A stretch of 64,000 bases of DNA from Acidovorax sp. A1169 (GTDB taxonomy: Bacteria; Pseudomonadota; Gammaproteobacteria; Burkholderiales; Burkholderiaceae_C), in contig NZ_JAUZDX010000021.1 in the NCBI RefSeq assembly GCF_030704685.1, forward strand, positions 59,415-123,414, read 5' to 3'. A model generated the notes under the pieces. That model saw nothing but the letters and a program-made list of their open reading frames with translations, was not told where the DNA came from and searched no databases. This document shows positions 15,963 to 25,560 of this stretch, one piece after another. Position 1 is the stretch's first letter, and each line of letters begins with the position of its first letter. A program made the position numbers and the translations under genes.

Positions 15963-17782
15963 GCGGTGCTGGTGCCGGTGCGGTTGATGCGTGTGCCGCC
16001 CGCATCGTTGGGGTTGGTGCCCAGCGTGTAGGGTGCCTTGGGCGCCTTGAAGCCGGACAGGTAGGCCACCAGTGCGTCGATGTCCTGCGCGCCGCCCAGG
16101 CGGCTGGTGCCCTTGAGGAAGGTGGAGTAGCCATCACCGCCGTCGGCCATGAAGTTGTTCATGGTGACACGGTAGGTCTTGGCCGGGTTGGCCACCGTGC
16201 CCGCGGCGTCGACGATGGTCTCCGTCGAGGCACCGTTGCGCAGCGTGACGTTGCTGACGCGTGTGCCGCAGGCCTTGGCGCCGTCCCAGGTGTACTTGAA
16301 GCCGTTGGAGGGCAGCATCACGCGCGTGGCCGTTGCAGACTGGCCCTTGCAGGCCGCGAACTGCTCTTCCAGCACGTCCTTCAGGTCCTGCGCCGTGAGC
16401 GACATGGTCACCAGGCTGTTGCCGAACGGCTGCGTGGTGAAGGCCTCGCCGTAGGTGACGTTGCCGGCACCTTCGCCCACCGTGCTGCTCGCGAAGGTGA
16501 AGCCGGGGTTGCGCACGCCGCCGCCGTTCATCAGGGCGATGACCGCCGAGCCGAAGGTGGGGCCCTGCGTGGCCGCCAGCATGGCGTCGGCCACCAGGTC
16601 GCCGGCCGGCATGTTGCAGGCGCCGTCGGTGCGGCTGTTGGGCAACTCGGCGGCGATGGAGCCGATCACTGTGTTGGCGATGGGCGAGACCAGGGTGTTG
16701 TAGCCAGCGATGATCCGGGCGACGGCCGCATCGGCGGGCACGGCGGGGTCGTTGCGCACCACGAGGCGGTTGGTGGCCGTGGCGGCGGTGATGTCGCGCG
16801 TGGACGGGTCGATGGTCAGGTCCATGTCGGTCAGCACGCGGCCGAACGAGCTGGAGCTGGTCACCGGAATAGCGCGGCCCGTGGCGTTGGGCAGCTTGCA
16901 GTTGTAGGCAGCGTGCGTGTGGCCGCTGATCACCGCGTCCACCGCGTTGTCCAGGCCCTTGACCAGGGTGGCGATGCCCGAGCCGGCGAGCGCGCCCTCG
17001 CAGCCGTTGATGTCCGACACGGTGCCGGACTGGAAGCCGCCTTCGTGCACCAGCACGACGATGGCTTCGATGCCCTGGCCCTTGAGCTCGGGGATGAGAC
17101 TGTTCACCGTCTGGATCTCGTCGCGGAACTCCAGGCCGGCCACGCTGGTGGGTGTCACCACAGTGGGCGTCGCCTTGAAGGTCATGCCGATGAAGGCCAC
17201 CTTGACGCCCTTGAACTCCTTGATGCCATAGGCCGGCAGCAGGGGCTTGCCGGTGGCGGTGGAGATGACGTTGGCCGACAGCCACTTGAACCTGGCGCCT
17301 TCAAAGGGCACCGGCGTGCCGGCCACCGAGCCCTTGCAGCTGTTGGGCTCGCCGGTCTTGCAGCCGCCGTTCTGCAGGCGCAGCAGCTCGGCCGAGCCCT
17401 TGTCGAACTCGTGGTTGCCCACCGAGTTGAACTCCAGTCCGATGCGGTTGAGCGTTTCTACCGCGGGCTCGTCCTGGAACAGTGCGGAGATCAGCGGCGA
17501 TGCGCCGATCGAGTCACCGGCGCCCACGACCACGTTGTTCGGGTTCTGGGCCTTGAGCTTCGAGACATGGGCTGCCATGAATTCGGCGCCGCCCACGGGC
17601 GGGCGGTCGGCTGCCGGCACGGCGGCGCTGGCGCCGAAAGTGCCGGGGGATTCCAGGTTGCCGTGGTAGTCGTTGAAGCCGATCAGCTTGACGGTGAACG
17701 GCGGCTCGCTGCCGCCGCTGCCGCAGGCGATCAAGGTGGCGGCCATAGCGGCACAAGCCGCGGCGATCAATCGCAATTTCAT
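15935..17782 (-). CDS. Lipoprotein bifunctional metallophosphatase/5'-nucleotidase
   Basis: This 615-residue protein has a lipobox (LIAC, Cys20) followed by GSGGSE. The N-terminal metallophosphatase domain shows FNDYHGNLES (Asp and His metal ligands), GAGDSIGASP, SVGNHEFDKG and SGHTHAAYN. The C-terminal 5'-nucleotidase domain has the N-x-G-G-x-R block (LMNGGGVRNPGF), GEAFTTQPFGNSL and the ending YRVTMNNFMADGGDGYS. UshA-type enzymes hydrolyse extracellular nucleotides to nucleosides and phosphate. It is followed by an overlapping protease-like gene. The start at 17782 is followed at once by a signal peptide; upstream in-frame codons add only a non-signal stretch. Confidence 0.9.
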   Translation of the reverse strand: MKLRLIAAACAAMAATLIACGSGGSEPPFTVKLIGFNDYHGNLESPGTFGASAAVPAADRPPVGGAEFMAAHVSKLKAQNPNNVVVGAGDSIGASPLISALFQDEPAVETLNRIGLEFNSVGNHEFDKGSAELLRLQNGGCKTGEPNSCKGSVAGTPVPFEGARFKWLSANVISTATGKPLLPAYGIKEFKGVKVAFIGMTFKATPTVVTPTSVAGLEFRDEIQTVNSLIPELKGQGIEAIVVLVHEGGFQSGTVSDINGCEGALAGSGIATLVKGLDNAVDAVISGHTHAAYNCKLPNATGRAIPVTSSSSFGRVLTDMDLTIDPSTRDITAATATNRLVVRNDPAVPADAAVARIIAGYNTLVSPIANTVIGSIAAELPNSRTDGACNMPAGDLVADAMLAATQGPTFGSAVIALMNGGGVRNPGFTFASSTVGEGAGNVTYGEAFTTQPFGNSLVTMSLTAQDLKDVLEEQFAACKGQSATATRVMLPSNGFKYTWDGAKACGTRVSNVTLRNGASTETIVDAAGTVANPAKTYRVTMNNFMADGGDGYSTFLKGTSRLGGAQDIDALVAYLSGFKAPKAPYTLGTNPNDAGGTRINRTGTSTACPTGAVTS

Positions 17783-17903
17783 GGATTCCCTCGTCGGTGT
17801 TGGTTGCTTAGTTTCCTGAAAGCCGCACGGCGGTAGCCGGCTCCGGTCTGCCGCCTGAGTGGACCCAGCCAACGTGACAACGACATGACCACGAAAACAA
17901 GTG

Positions 17904-17949
17904 ACTTAGGACAAAATTAGGTCTAAGTTAAGTCTTGTGTGGCCTAAGT
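17904..17949. promoter_or_regulatory. Repeat cluster, candidate ROK operator
   Basis: ACTTAGG (17904-17910) and CCTAAGT (17943-17949) are perfect inverted repeats. Between them lie TTAGGTCTAA (palindromic arms TTAG/CTAA) and TTAAGT. The cluster sits about 100 bp upstream of the ROK regulator and about 120 bp upstream of the divergent nucleotidase gene. That is consistent with autoregulation of the sugar operon by the ROK protein; binding is inferred from position only. Confidence 0.45.
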
Positions 17950-18049
17950 GGGCCGCATAGTATTTGCCCAACGCGTCCGTTTGAGGCGCAGGCGACCCAG
18001 GCGAGGCCACCATGGCCCCTGGATCCGCCACCACAACAGGAGACAAGCC

Positions 18050-19264
18050 TTGGCACGCTGGCACAACTGCGGCACCGAAGACCTGGACGTTCTGCAGACC
18101 ATTTTCTGGTCCGCAGGCGCGTCGCGGCATGCGCTGGCGCAGCGGCTGGCCTACTCCAAGAGCAAGGCCAACGCACGGGTGGCGGCCTTGCTGGATGAGG
18201 GCCTGCTCGACGAGGTGGGCCTGCAGGAGTCCTCTGGCGGCCGACGTGCCGAAACCTTGCGCCTGAGCGAGACCCTGGGCGTGGTGATCGGCGCCGACCT
18301 GGGCGCCACCAGCATGCAGGTGGCCATCATGCGGCCCGACATGACGGTGCTGGCACGGCACCGCGAACCAATCGACGTGCGCCAGGGCCCGGGCGTGATC
18401 CTGGCGCGGCTGCGCGGCCTGATGCGCGAGTTGATGGCGCGCTGCGGGCTACCCGCCTCGCAGGTCATCGCCATCGGCATGGGGGTGCCGGGGCCGGTGG
18501 ACTTTGAAAGCGGCCAACTGGTCAACCCTCCGCTGATGCCCGACTGGGACGGCTTTTCCATCCGCGACTACCTGCGCGAGGCCTTTGCCGCACCGGTCTT
18601 TGTGGACAACGACGTGAACCTGATGGCCCTGGGCGAGCTGTGGCGGCTGCAGCGCAACCTGCCCAACTTCCTGGTCATCAAGATCGGCACCGGCATCGGC
18701 TGCGGCATCGTCTGCCATGGCCAGGTGTACCGGGGCGCCAATGGTTCGGCCGGTGACGTGGGCCACATCTGCGTGGACCAGGCCGGCCCACGTTGCCACT
18801 GCGGTAACCAGGGCTGCGTGGAGGCCATGGCCGCCGCGCCTGCCATGGCGCGCATGGCGCTGGCCGCGGCCCAGGCGGGCGAAAGCGCGCTGCTGGCCGA
18901 GCGCCTGCAGGCCACCGGCACCCTGACCACCGAAGACGTGGCCCAGGCCAGCCGCGCGGGCGACGTGGCGGCCAACGCCATCATCCAGCGCGCGGGCAAC
19001 CTGGTGGGGCAGATGCTGGCGTCCATCGTCAACTTCTTCAACCCCTCGCACGTGTTCATCGCGGGCCGGGTGGCGGACATGGGACCGCTGTTCCTGGCCT
19101 CGGTGCGCCAGAGCGTGTACCACCGCTCGCTGGCGCTGTCCACGCGCCACCTGGAGATCCAGTACGCCCCCCTGGCCGACGATGCCGGCGTGGTGGGCGC
19201 GGGCGTGCTGGCCATGCAGGAGAGCATGGCCCAGTCCTCGCGTTCTGGAGGGGCCGCACGATGA
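18050..19264 (+). CDS. ROK-family transcriptional regulator
   Basis: This 404-residue protein combines an N-terminal winged helix (residues about 10-65: VLQTIFWSAGASRHALAQRL to DEVGLQESSGGRR) with a ROK sugar-kinase-like domain. VVIGADLGATSM is the phosphate-binding strand, GMGVPGPVDFESG follows, and CHCGNQGCVEAM is the C-x-C-G-x-x-G-C-x-E zinc motif that defines ROK proteins. It probably represses the ABC sugar operon until its sugar ligand binds. The TTG start at 18050 is preferred because AGGAGA lies seven bases upstream and no ATG fits. The stop overlaps the next start (ATGA at 19261-19264). Confidence 0.88.
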   Translation: MARWHNCGTEDLDVLQTIFWSAGASRHALAQRLAYSKSKANARVAALLDEGLLDEVGLQESSGGRRAETLRLSETLGVVIGADLGATSMQVAIMRPDMTVLARHREPIDVRQGPGVILARLRGLMRELMARCGLPASQVIAIGMGVPGPVDFESGQLVNPPLMPDWDGFSIRDYLREAFAAPVFVDNDVNLMALGELWRLQRNLPNFLVIKIGTGIGCGIVCHGQVYRGANGSAGDVGHICVDQAGPRCHCGNQGCVEAMAAAPAMARMALAAAQAGESALLAERLQATGTLTTEDVAQASRAGDVAANAIIQRAGNLVGQMLASIVNFFNPSHVFIAGRVADMGPLFLASVRQSVYHRSLALSTRHLEIQYAPLADDAGVVGAGVLAMQESMAQSSRSGGAAR

Positions 19265-20748
19265 GCGTCGCCGTCGAGTTCCGCAACGTCACCAAGGAGT
19301 TTGGGCCCGTGCGCGTGCTGCACGGCGTGGGCTTTGCGTTGCAGCCGGGCCGCGTGTACGGCCTGCTGGGCGAGAACGGTGCGGGCAAGTCAACGCTGAT
19401 GAAGATACTGGCCGGGTACGAGAGCCCCACCACTGGCGAGGTGGTGGTCGACGGCGCCGTGCGCGCCCCCGGGGGCGGGTCGCGCGCGGCCGAGGCCCAG
19501 GGCATCGTGCTGATCCACCAGGAGTTCAACCTGGCGGACGACCTGACGATTGCGCAGAACGTCTTCCTCGGGCATGAGATAAAAAAGGGCCTGTTCCTTG
19601 ACGACAAGGCCATGCGGGAGAAGACCCGCCTGGCCTTGGCCCAGGTCGGCCTGCCGCTGGACCCCGACACCCGCGTGAAGAAGCTCATCGTGGCCGAAAA
19701 GCAGCTGGTGGAGATCGCCCGCGCGCTGGCCCGCAATGCGCGCCTGCTCATCATGGACGAGCCCACCGCCACGCTGACCCCCGGCGAGACCGAGCGCCTG
19801 TTCGCGCTGATGGCCGAGCTCAAGGCCGCGGGCGTGACCATCATCTACATATCGCACAAGCTCGACGAAGTGGAGCGCACCACCGACGAGGTGGTGGTGA
19901 TGCGCGACGGCCTGCTGGTGGCGCGCGAGCCCACGGCCAGCGTCACGCGGCGGCAGATGGCCAACCTGATGGTGGGCCGCGAGCTGGCCGACTTGTTCCC
20001 CGCCAAGCTGCCCGCCCCGGCGGGCGAGCCCATCCTCCAGGTGCGCGGCCTCACCGTGCCCGGCTGGGCGCAGGACGTGGATTTCGAGGTGCGGCGCGGC
20101 GAGATCCTGGGCTTTGCCGGCCTGGTGGGTGCCGGCCGCACCGAGCTGTTCGAGGGCCTGTTGGGCCTGCGCCCGCGCTCGGCCGGTACGGTGGAGCTGG
20201 CGGGCAATGCGGTGCAGCTCAAGAGCCCGCGCGACGCCGCACGCCACGGCCTCACCTACCTGAGCGAAGACCGCAAGGGCAAGGGCCTGCATGTGCACTT
20301 CAGCCTGCGGCCCAACCTCACGCTGATGGCGCTGGAGCGCTATGCCAAGCCCTGGCTCAACCCGGCGGCCGAGCAGGCCGCGCTGCGCGATGCGGTGCAG
20401 GAGTTCGGCATACGCACCGGTTCGCTCGACGTGCGCGCATCGTCGCTGTCGGGCGGCAACCAGCAAAAACTCGCGCTGGCCAAGGTGCTGCACCCCGGCC
20501 CTACCGTGGTGGTGCTCGACGAGCCCACGCGCGGTGTGGACGTTGGCGCCAAGCGCGAGATCTACCACCTGGTGCAGCGCCTGGCCGCGCAGGGCCTGGC
20601 GGTGATCGTGATTTCGTCCGAACTGATGGAGCTGATCGGCCTGTGCCACCGCGTGGCGGTGATGCGCGCCGGCCGGCTGCAGACCACGCTGCAAGAACCC
20701 CATTTGACCGAAGAGGAGTTGATCGTCCATGCCACAGGTACCCGCTGA
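19261..20748 (+). CDS. Sugar ABC transporter ATP-binding protein (RbsA/MglA type)
   Basis: This 495-residue protein carries two ABC cassettes. The first has Walker A GENGAGKSTLMK (residues about 38-49) and Walker B LLIMDEPTATLT. The second has the degenerate P-loop GLVGAGRTELFEGL near residue 285 and the signature SLSGGNQQKLALAKVL with VVLDEPTRGVDVG. This tandem layout is that of ribose/galactose/inositol-type importers. It energises the permease encoded next and is coupled to the ROK gene by a 4-bp overlap. The sugar is not predictable from this subunit. Confidence 0.95.
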   Translation: MSVAVEFRNVTKEFGPVRVLHGVGFALQPGRVYGLLGENGAGKSTLMKILAGYESPTTGEVVVDGAVRAPGGGSRAAEAQGIVLIHQEFNLADDLTIAQNVFLGHEIKKGLFLDDKAMREKTRLALAQVGLPLDPDTRVKKLIVAEKQLVEIARALARNARLLIMDEPTATLTPGETERLFALMAELKAAGVTIIYISHKLDEVERTTDEVVVMRDGLLVAREPTASVTRRQMANLMVGRELADLFPAKLPAPAGEPILQVRGLTVPGWAQDVDFEVRRGEILGFAGLVGAGRTELFEGLLGLRPRSAGTVELAGNAVQLKSPRDAARHGLTYLSEDRKGKGLHVHFSLRPNLTLMALERYAKPWLNPAAEQAALRDAVQEFGIRTGSLDVRASSLSGGNQQKLALAKVLHPGPTVVVLDEPTRGVDVGAKREIYHLVQRLAAQGLAVIVISSELMELIGLCHRVAVMRAGRLQTTLQEPHLTEEELIVHATGTR

Positions 20749-21754
20749 AAACGCCCCGGCCGCGCCGGTTGCAGGTAGCCGACACGGCGCCGCTACCGCC
20801 TGGTGGGGCAAGCTGCACGGGCTCGGCCCCGTCATCGGCCTGGTGCTGCTGTGCATTGCCGGCACGCTGCTCAACAGCAACTTCGCCACCTACGACAACG
20901 TGATGAACGTGCTCACGCGCACGGCCTTCATCGGCATCATCGCGGTGGGCATGTGCTTCGTCATCATCTCGGGCGGTATCGACCTGTCGGTGGGCTCCAT
21001 GGCGGCGCTGATCGCCGGCTCGGTCATCCTGTTCATGAACGCCATGGCGCCCGTGCTCGGCTCCCCAATGGCCGCCGTGGTGGTCGGCATGCTGCTGGCG
21101 GTGGTGCTGGGCGCAGTGTTCGGCCTGGTGCATGGCCTCTTGATCACCAAGGGGCGCATCGAGCCCTTCATCGTGACGCTGGGCACGCTGGGCATCTTCC
21201 GCGCCTACCTCACCTACTTCTCCAACGGTGGCGCCATCACGCTGGACAACGAGCTGTCTGACATTTACAGCCCCGTGTACTACGCCAACCTACTGGGCGT
21301 GCCCATCCCGGTGTGGATCTTTTTGCTGGTGGCGCTGGTCGGCGGCGTGATCCTCAACCGAACGGCCTATGGCCGCTACGTGCAGGCCATCGGCTCCAAC
21401 GAGCAGGTGGCGCAGTACGCCGCGGTGGATGTGCACAGGATCAAGATCCTGACCTACATGCTGCTCGGGGTGTGCGTTGGCATCGCCACGCTGCTCTATG
21501 TGCCGCGCCTGGGTTCCGCATCGCCCACCACGGGCCTGCTGTGGGAGCTGGAGGCGATTGCCGCGGTGATCGTGGGCGGCACCGTGCTGAAGGGCGGGGC
21601 GGGCAGCATCACCGGCACGGTGGTGGGCGCCATCCTGCTGTCGGTGATCAGCAATATTTTGAACCTCACCAGCATCATCAGCGTGTACCTGAACGCGGCA
21701 GTGCAGGGCTTCGTGATCATTGCAGTGGCCTTCATGCAGCGTGGAAAACGGTGA
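20729..21754 (+). CDS. Sugar ABC transporter permease (RbsC type)
   Basis: This 341-residue inner-membrane protein has about nine or ten hydrophobic segments. The motifs IISGGIDLSVGSMAALIAGS and VHGLLITKGRIEPFIVTLGT are diagnostic of the RbsC/XylH family. The end (GTVVGAILLSVISNILNLTS, then VQGFVIIAVAFMQRGKR) is also typical. The N-terminal 30 residues are Ala/Pro-rich and cytoplasmic. It overlaps the ATPase gene by 20 bp, so the two are made together. Confidence 0.95.
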   Translation: MPQVPAENAPAAPVAGSRHGAATAWWGKLHGLGPVIGLVLLCIAGTLLNSNFATYDNVMNVLTRTAFIGIIAVGMCFVIISGGIDLSVGSMAALIAGSVILFMNAMAPVLGSPMAAVVVGMLLAVVLGAVFGLVHGLLITKGRIEPFIVTLGTLGIFRAYLTYFSNGGAITLDNELSDIYSPVYYANLLGVPIPVWIFLLVALVGGVILNRTAYGRYVQAIGSNEQVAQYAAVDVHRIKILTYMLLGVCVGIATLLYVPRLGSASPTTGLLWELEAIAAVIVGGTVLKGGAGSITGTVVGAILLSVISNILNLTSIISVYLNAAVQGFVIIAVAFMQRGKR

Positions 21755-21872
21755 TGGCTTATTGAATCGGTTTCTCGGTTTTTTGGTAGGTGTTATTGAC
21801 TTTCGTGTTCCCCAGCCGGCCAGCTTCCATGGCCTTTTTCATCAAAGCAACAGCAACAGGAGACAACGCATC

Positions 21873-22853
21873 ATGAACAGCCAATTTACTTTCACCCGCC
21901 GCCTGGCTCTCTCGGCCGTGGGCGCCGCAGCCGCACTGGCGCTGGCCGGACCGGCCATGGCGCAGGCCAACAAGGTCGTGGTGGGCGTTGCCATCCCGTC
22001 GGCCACGCACGGCTTCACCGGCGGCATCGTGTACTGGGCCAACCAGGCCAAGAAGGACCTGGAGAAGGCCCACCCCGGCCTGCAGGTCATCGTCAAGACG
22101 GCCGGCGGCGCGCCCGAGCAGGCCAACCAGCTGCAGGACCTGGTCACGGTGAACAAGATCAACGCTTTGGTCATCTTCCCGTTCGAATCGGCCGCGCTGA
22201 CCAAGCCCGTGGCCCAAGTCAAGGCCAAAGGCGTGTACGTGACGGTTGTGGACCGCGGCCTGACCGACACCAGCGCGCAGGACGCCTATGTGGCCGGCGA
22301 CAACACCGCTTTCGGCAAGATCCCGGCCGAGTACATCGCCAAGGCGCTGGGCGGCAAGGGCAACGTGGTGGCCATGCGCGGCATTGCCACCACGCTGGAC
22401 AACGAGCGCATGGACGCCTTCAACGCGGTGCTCAAGAACCACCCCGACATCAAGCTGCTGGACGCCAAGTACGCCAACTGGAACCGCGACGACGCCTTCA
22501 AGGTCATGCAGGACTACCTCACGCGCTTCCCCAAGATCGACGCCGTATGGGCGGCCGACGACGACATGGCCGTGGGCGTGCTCAAGGCCATCGAGCAGGC
22601 CAAGCGCAAGGACATCAAGCTGGTGTTTGGCGGCGCCGGTGCCAAGGGCATGATCAAGACGCTGGCCGACGGCAGCAACCCGCTGATCCAGGCCAACGTG
22701 TCGTACAGCCCCAAGTTCATCTACGACTCGATCAAGCTCACGGCCGAAGCGCGCATCAAGGGCGACAAGCTGCCGCCCACGACCATCATTCCTTCGGTGC
22801 TGATCACCAAAGAGAACGCCAAGAGCTTCTACTTCCCTGACTCTCCATTCTGA
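21873..22853 (+). CDS. Sugar ABC transporter periplasmic binding protein
   Basis: This 326-residue protein has a signal peptide (residues 1 to about 30, ending GPAMA|QANK). The mature part is a type 1 periplasmic binding protein: VVVGVAIPSATHGFTGGIVY at the start, DLVTVNKINALVIFPFESAA for the hinge and VYVTVVDRGL...AYVAGDNTAFG in the middle. It belongs to the ribose/galactose-binding cluster (Peripla_BP_4). It supplies substrate to the ATPase and permease just upstream, after a 118-bp gap. The ligand is unknown. AGGAGA precedes the ATG. Confidence 0.93.
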   Translation: MNSQFTFTRRLALSAVGAAAALALAGPAMAQANKVVVGVAIPSATHGFTGGIVYWANQAKKDLEKAHPGLQVIVKTAGGAPEQANQLQDLVTVNKINALVIFPFESAALTKPVAQVKAKGVYVTVVDRGLTDTSAQDAYVAGDNTAFGKIPAEYIAKALGGKGNVVAMRGIATTLDNERMDAFNAVLKNHPDIKLLDAKYANWNRDDAFKVMQDYLTRFPKIDAVWAADDDMAVGVLKAIEQAKRKDIKLVFGGAGAKGMIKTLADGSNPLIQANVSYSPKFIYDSIKLTAEARIKGDKLPPTTIIPSVLITKENAKSFYFPDSPF

Positions 22854-22939
22854 TCAGGACGCCTGATGGGGGTCTCGCCCCATCGCAGCGGCGGCCGCCC
22901 GGTGGGCTGGTCGCTGCCCCCATTTTCTGGAGCGCCACC

Positions 22940-23953
22940 ATGCCAAGACCCGTCACCCTCTTCACCGGCCAGTGGGCCGACCTGCCGCTGGCCGAGCTCG
23001 CGCCGCTGGCACGCAGCATGGGCTACGACGGCCTGGAGCTGGCTTGCTGGGGCGACCATTTCAACGTGCAGGAGGCGTTGGCCTCCGTGCAGTATGTGAA
23101 GGACAAGCATGCTTTGCTCGCCCAGCACGGCCTGCAGTGCTTCGCCATCGGCAACCACCTGGTGGGCCAGGCCGTGTGCGACCGCATCGACGAGCGCCAC
23201 CAGTCCATCCTGCCGCCCCACGTGTGGGGCGACGGCGACCCTGAGGGCGTGCGCCAGCGCGCAGCCAGCGAGCTGGCCGACACGGCGCGGGCCGCTGCGA
23301 AGTTTGGGGTGAAGACGGTCACGGGCTTCACGGGCTCTTCCGTGTGGCATGCGATCTATGCCTTCCCGCCCACCAGCCAGGCGTACTGGGACAAGGGCTT
23401 TGCCGACTTCGCGCAGCGCTTTGGCCCCATTCTCGACGTGTTCGAGCAGCACGACATCAACTTCGCGCTCGAGGTGCATCCCACCGAGATCGCCTTCGAC
23501 ATCGCCTCGGCCGAACGCGCCATTGCCGCCGTGGGCGGGCACCGGCGCTTCGGCTTCAACTACGACCCGAGCCATCTGGCCTACCAGGGTGTGGACTATG
23601 TGAAGTTCATCCGCCAGTTTGCCGACCGCGTCTACAACGCCCACATGAAGGACGTGTGGTGGGGCAAGGGCGACGGCACGGTGGGCGTGTTCGGCGGGCA
23701 CACCAGCTTTGGCGATGCGCGGCGCCACTGGGACTTTCGCAGCGTGGGCCGCGGCATGATCGATTTCGAATCCATCATCGTCGCCCTCAACGACATCGGC
23801 TACCAGGGCCCCCTGTCGGTGGAGTGGGAGGACAGCCGCATGGACCGCGTGCACGGCGCCACCGAGAGCGCGGCCTTCTGCAAGCGGCTCGATTTCAAGC
23901 CGGCCGCCGGCGCCTTCGACGCCGTCTTCGCCCGCGACGAGCAACCGAAATAA
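22940..23953 (+). CDS. Sugar phosphate isomerase/epimerase (xylose-isomerase-like TIM barrel)
   Basis: This 337-residue protein is of the AP endonuclease 2/xylose-isomerase-like superfamily. Conserved metal-site segments are ALEVHPTEIAFD (Glu), FGFNYDPSHLAYQGVD (Asp and His), NAHMKDVWW (His and Asp) and LSVEWEDSRM (final Glu). The long insertion with GDGDPEGVRQRAASELADTA is seen in IolE/IolH-like members linked to Gfo/Idh dehydrogenases. It would isomerise or epimerise a keto-sugar or cyclitol made by the dehydrogenase in the next gene. TGGAG precedes the start. Confidence 0.88.
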   Translation: MPRPVTLFTGQWADLPLAELAPLARSMGYDGLELACWGDHFNVQEALASVQYVKDKHALLAQHGLQCFAIGNHLVGQAVCDRIDERHQSILPPHVWGDGDPEGVRQRAASELADTARAAAKFGVKTVTGFTGSSVWHAIYAFPPTSQAYWDKGFADFAQRFGPILDVFEQHDINFALEVHPTEIAFDIASAERAIAAVGGHRRFGFNYDPSHLAYQGVDYVKFIRQFADRVYNAHMKDVWWGKGDGTVGVFGGHTSFGDARRHWDFRSVGRGMIDFESIIVALNDIGYQGPLSVEWEDSRMDRVHGATESAAFCKRLDFKPAAGAFDAVFARDEQPK

Positions 23954-23968
23954 CCAACAAGGGTATCC

Positions 23969-25144
23969 ATGTCCTCTGAACGCAAGCTGCGCTACGCCAT
24001 GGTGGGCGGCGGCAACGGCGCCTTCATCGGTGCTGTGCACCGCAAGGCCATGGCGCTGGATGGGCATTTCGAGCTGGTGGCGGGCGCGCTCTCTTCCTCG
24101 CCCGAGCGCGCCCGCGCCTCGGGCGCCGCCCTGGGCCTGGCCGACGAGCGCAACCACGGCAACTGGCAGGACCTGCTGGCCGACGAGCTGCGCCGCCCCG
24201 CCGGTGAGCGCATCGACCTGGTGAGCATCGTCACCCCCAACCACATGCACCACCCGGTGGCCCTGGCCTTTGTGCAGGCGGGCTTTCACGTGGTGTGCGA
24301 CAAGCCGCTGGTGCACACCAGCGCGCAGGCCGATGAACTGGTGGCTGCCGTGCGCCAGGCCGGCACCGTGTTCGGCGTGACCTACAACTACACCGGTTAC
24401 CCCCTGGTGCGCGAGGCGCGCCACCTGGTGCACAGCGGCGCCCTGGGCACTCTGCGCAAGGTCACGGTCGAATACAACCAGGGCTGGCTCGCCACTGCGG
24501 TCGAAGAGGGCGGTAGCAACAAGCAGGCCGACTGGCGGCTGGACCCCGCGCGCAGCGGCGCCGTGGGCACCATGGGCGACATCGGCTCGCACGCCGAGAA
24601 CCTGGCCGCCACCGTCACCGGCATGGAGCCCGAGTGGCTGTGTGCCGATCTCACCGCCTTCGGCGCGGGCCGCCGCCTCGACGACGACACGCAGATGCTG
24701 CTGCGCTACGCCAATGGGGCGCGCGGTGTCATCGTGGCATCGCAGGTGGCAGCGGGGCTGGAGAATGACCTGCGCCTGCAGGTCTCGGGCACCCTGGGCA
24801 CCATCACCTGGCGCCAGGAAGATCCCAACCACCTGGTGCATTCGCCGGTGGACGCGCCGCGCCGCATCCTCACGCGCGGCGCACCCTGGCTCAGCCCGTC
24901 TGCGCTGCGCGCGGGCCGCATCCCATCGGGCCACCCCGAGGCCTTCATCGAGGCCTTTGCCAACGTCTACCTGGGCGTGGCTGCGGACATCCGCGCCCAT
25001 GCCACCGGCCAGCCGGCCGACCCGCTCGCGGCCGACTACCCGCGCGTGCAAGACGGCGCGCGCGGCGTGCGCTTCATCGAGAAGGTAGTGGAGTCCGCGC
25101 GCAGCGAGCGCAAGTGGACGGCGCTGGCGGGCGAAGGGGTGTGA
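23969..25144 (+). CDS. Gfo/Idh/MocA-family oxidoreductase
   Basis: This 391-residue protein has an N-terminal Rossmann fold (LRYAMVGGGNGAFIGAVHR, residues 6-24), then VSIVTPNHMHHPVALAF and VVCDKPLVHTSAQADEL, whose C-D-K-P/E-K-P motif contacts the nicotinamide. A second domain supplies the catalytic D...H pair in DIGSHAENLA. The family oxidises or reduces sugars and inositols with NAD(P). With the upstream isomerase and ABC importer it forms a catabolic set for a carbohydrate or cyclitol whose identity cannot be read from sequence. It is 15 bp after the isomerase and ends the operon. Confidence 0.9.
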   Translation: MSSERKLRYAMVGGGNGAFIGAVHRKAMALDGHFELVAGALSSSPERARASGAALGLADERNHGNWQDLLADELRRPAGERIDLVSIVTPNHMHHPVALAFVQAGFHVVCDKPLVHTSAQADELVAAVRQAGTVFGVTYNYTGYPLVREARHLVHSGALGTLRKVTVEYNQGWLATAVEEGGSNKQADWRLDPARSGAVGTMGDIGSHAENLAATVTGMEPEWLCADLTAFGAGRRLDDDTQMLLRYANGARGVIVASQVAAGLENDLRLQVSGTLGTITWRQEDPNHLVHSPVDAPRRILTRGAPWLSPSALRAGRIPSGHPEAFIEAFANVYLGVAADIRAHATGQPADPLAADYPRVQDGARGVRFIEKVVESARSERKWTALAGEGV

Positions 25145-25560
25145 GCCAGGCACTGCTGCGTCACCAACGGCACTGAGCGGCCCATTCCTGCGACGGGGGC
25201 GATGGCGCGGCAAGCAGTGCGCGCTGCATGCGCTCGCACGACTTGCAGCCCATGTGCAGGCCCATCGTCGAGCCACGGCCTGCGCCATCTCTCAGCGCGA
25301 CGGCATGGCGGCATGGCACGGAAGAGCGCCACGCCGGTGAGGCAATTCTCCGCACCTGCGGAGTCACTGCGCGGCGTGCGACTCTGAGCATTCCGCGAAC
25401 AGCCCACCCTGCGTGCTGCTGCGCGATGCAGCCCCTGCACATTCCGTTCAGGCACATGCAAAAATACGAGGGTGAAGGCCCTCTTCAGGCCGTGCCTGCC
25501 GGCTATCACCTGCGGCGTCCAAACGCTCTCCTTGTGCCTGTCTCTGCAGCCCGGTGAGCC
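25145..25560. other. 416-bp GC-rich gap, no supported gene
   Basis: This stretch follows the sugar operon. A short open frame of 98 codons runs on the minus strand (25161-25457), rich in Cys, Met and Arg. It has no ribosome-binding site or recognisable motif, and I do not support it. No terminator with a T-run is obvious. The region may be decayed coding DNA or the 3' end of the operon transcript. Confidence 0.4.

Noticed and set aside
22829..25288. A minus-strand open frame of about 820 codons
   Set aside because: It is opposite the isomerase and Gfo/Idh/MocA genes, both with full catalytic motifs; its composition is His/Val/Gly/Arg-rich, as in shadow frames.
25161..25457. Minus-strand frame with a Cys-rich C-terminus
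   Set aside because: It has no ribosome-binding site and no known motif, and the Arg/Ala/Pro content is as expected for GC-rich non-coding DNA.
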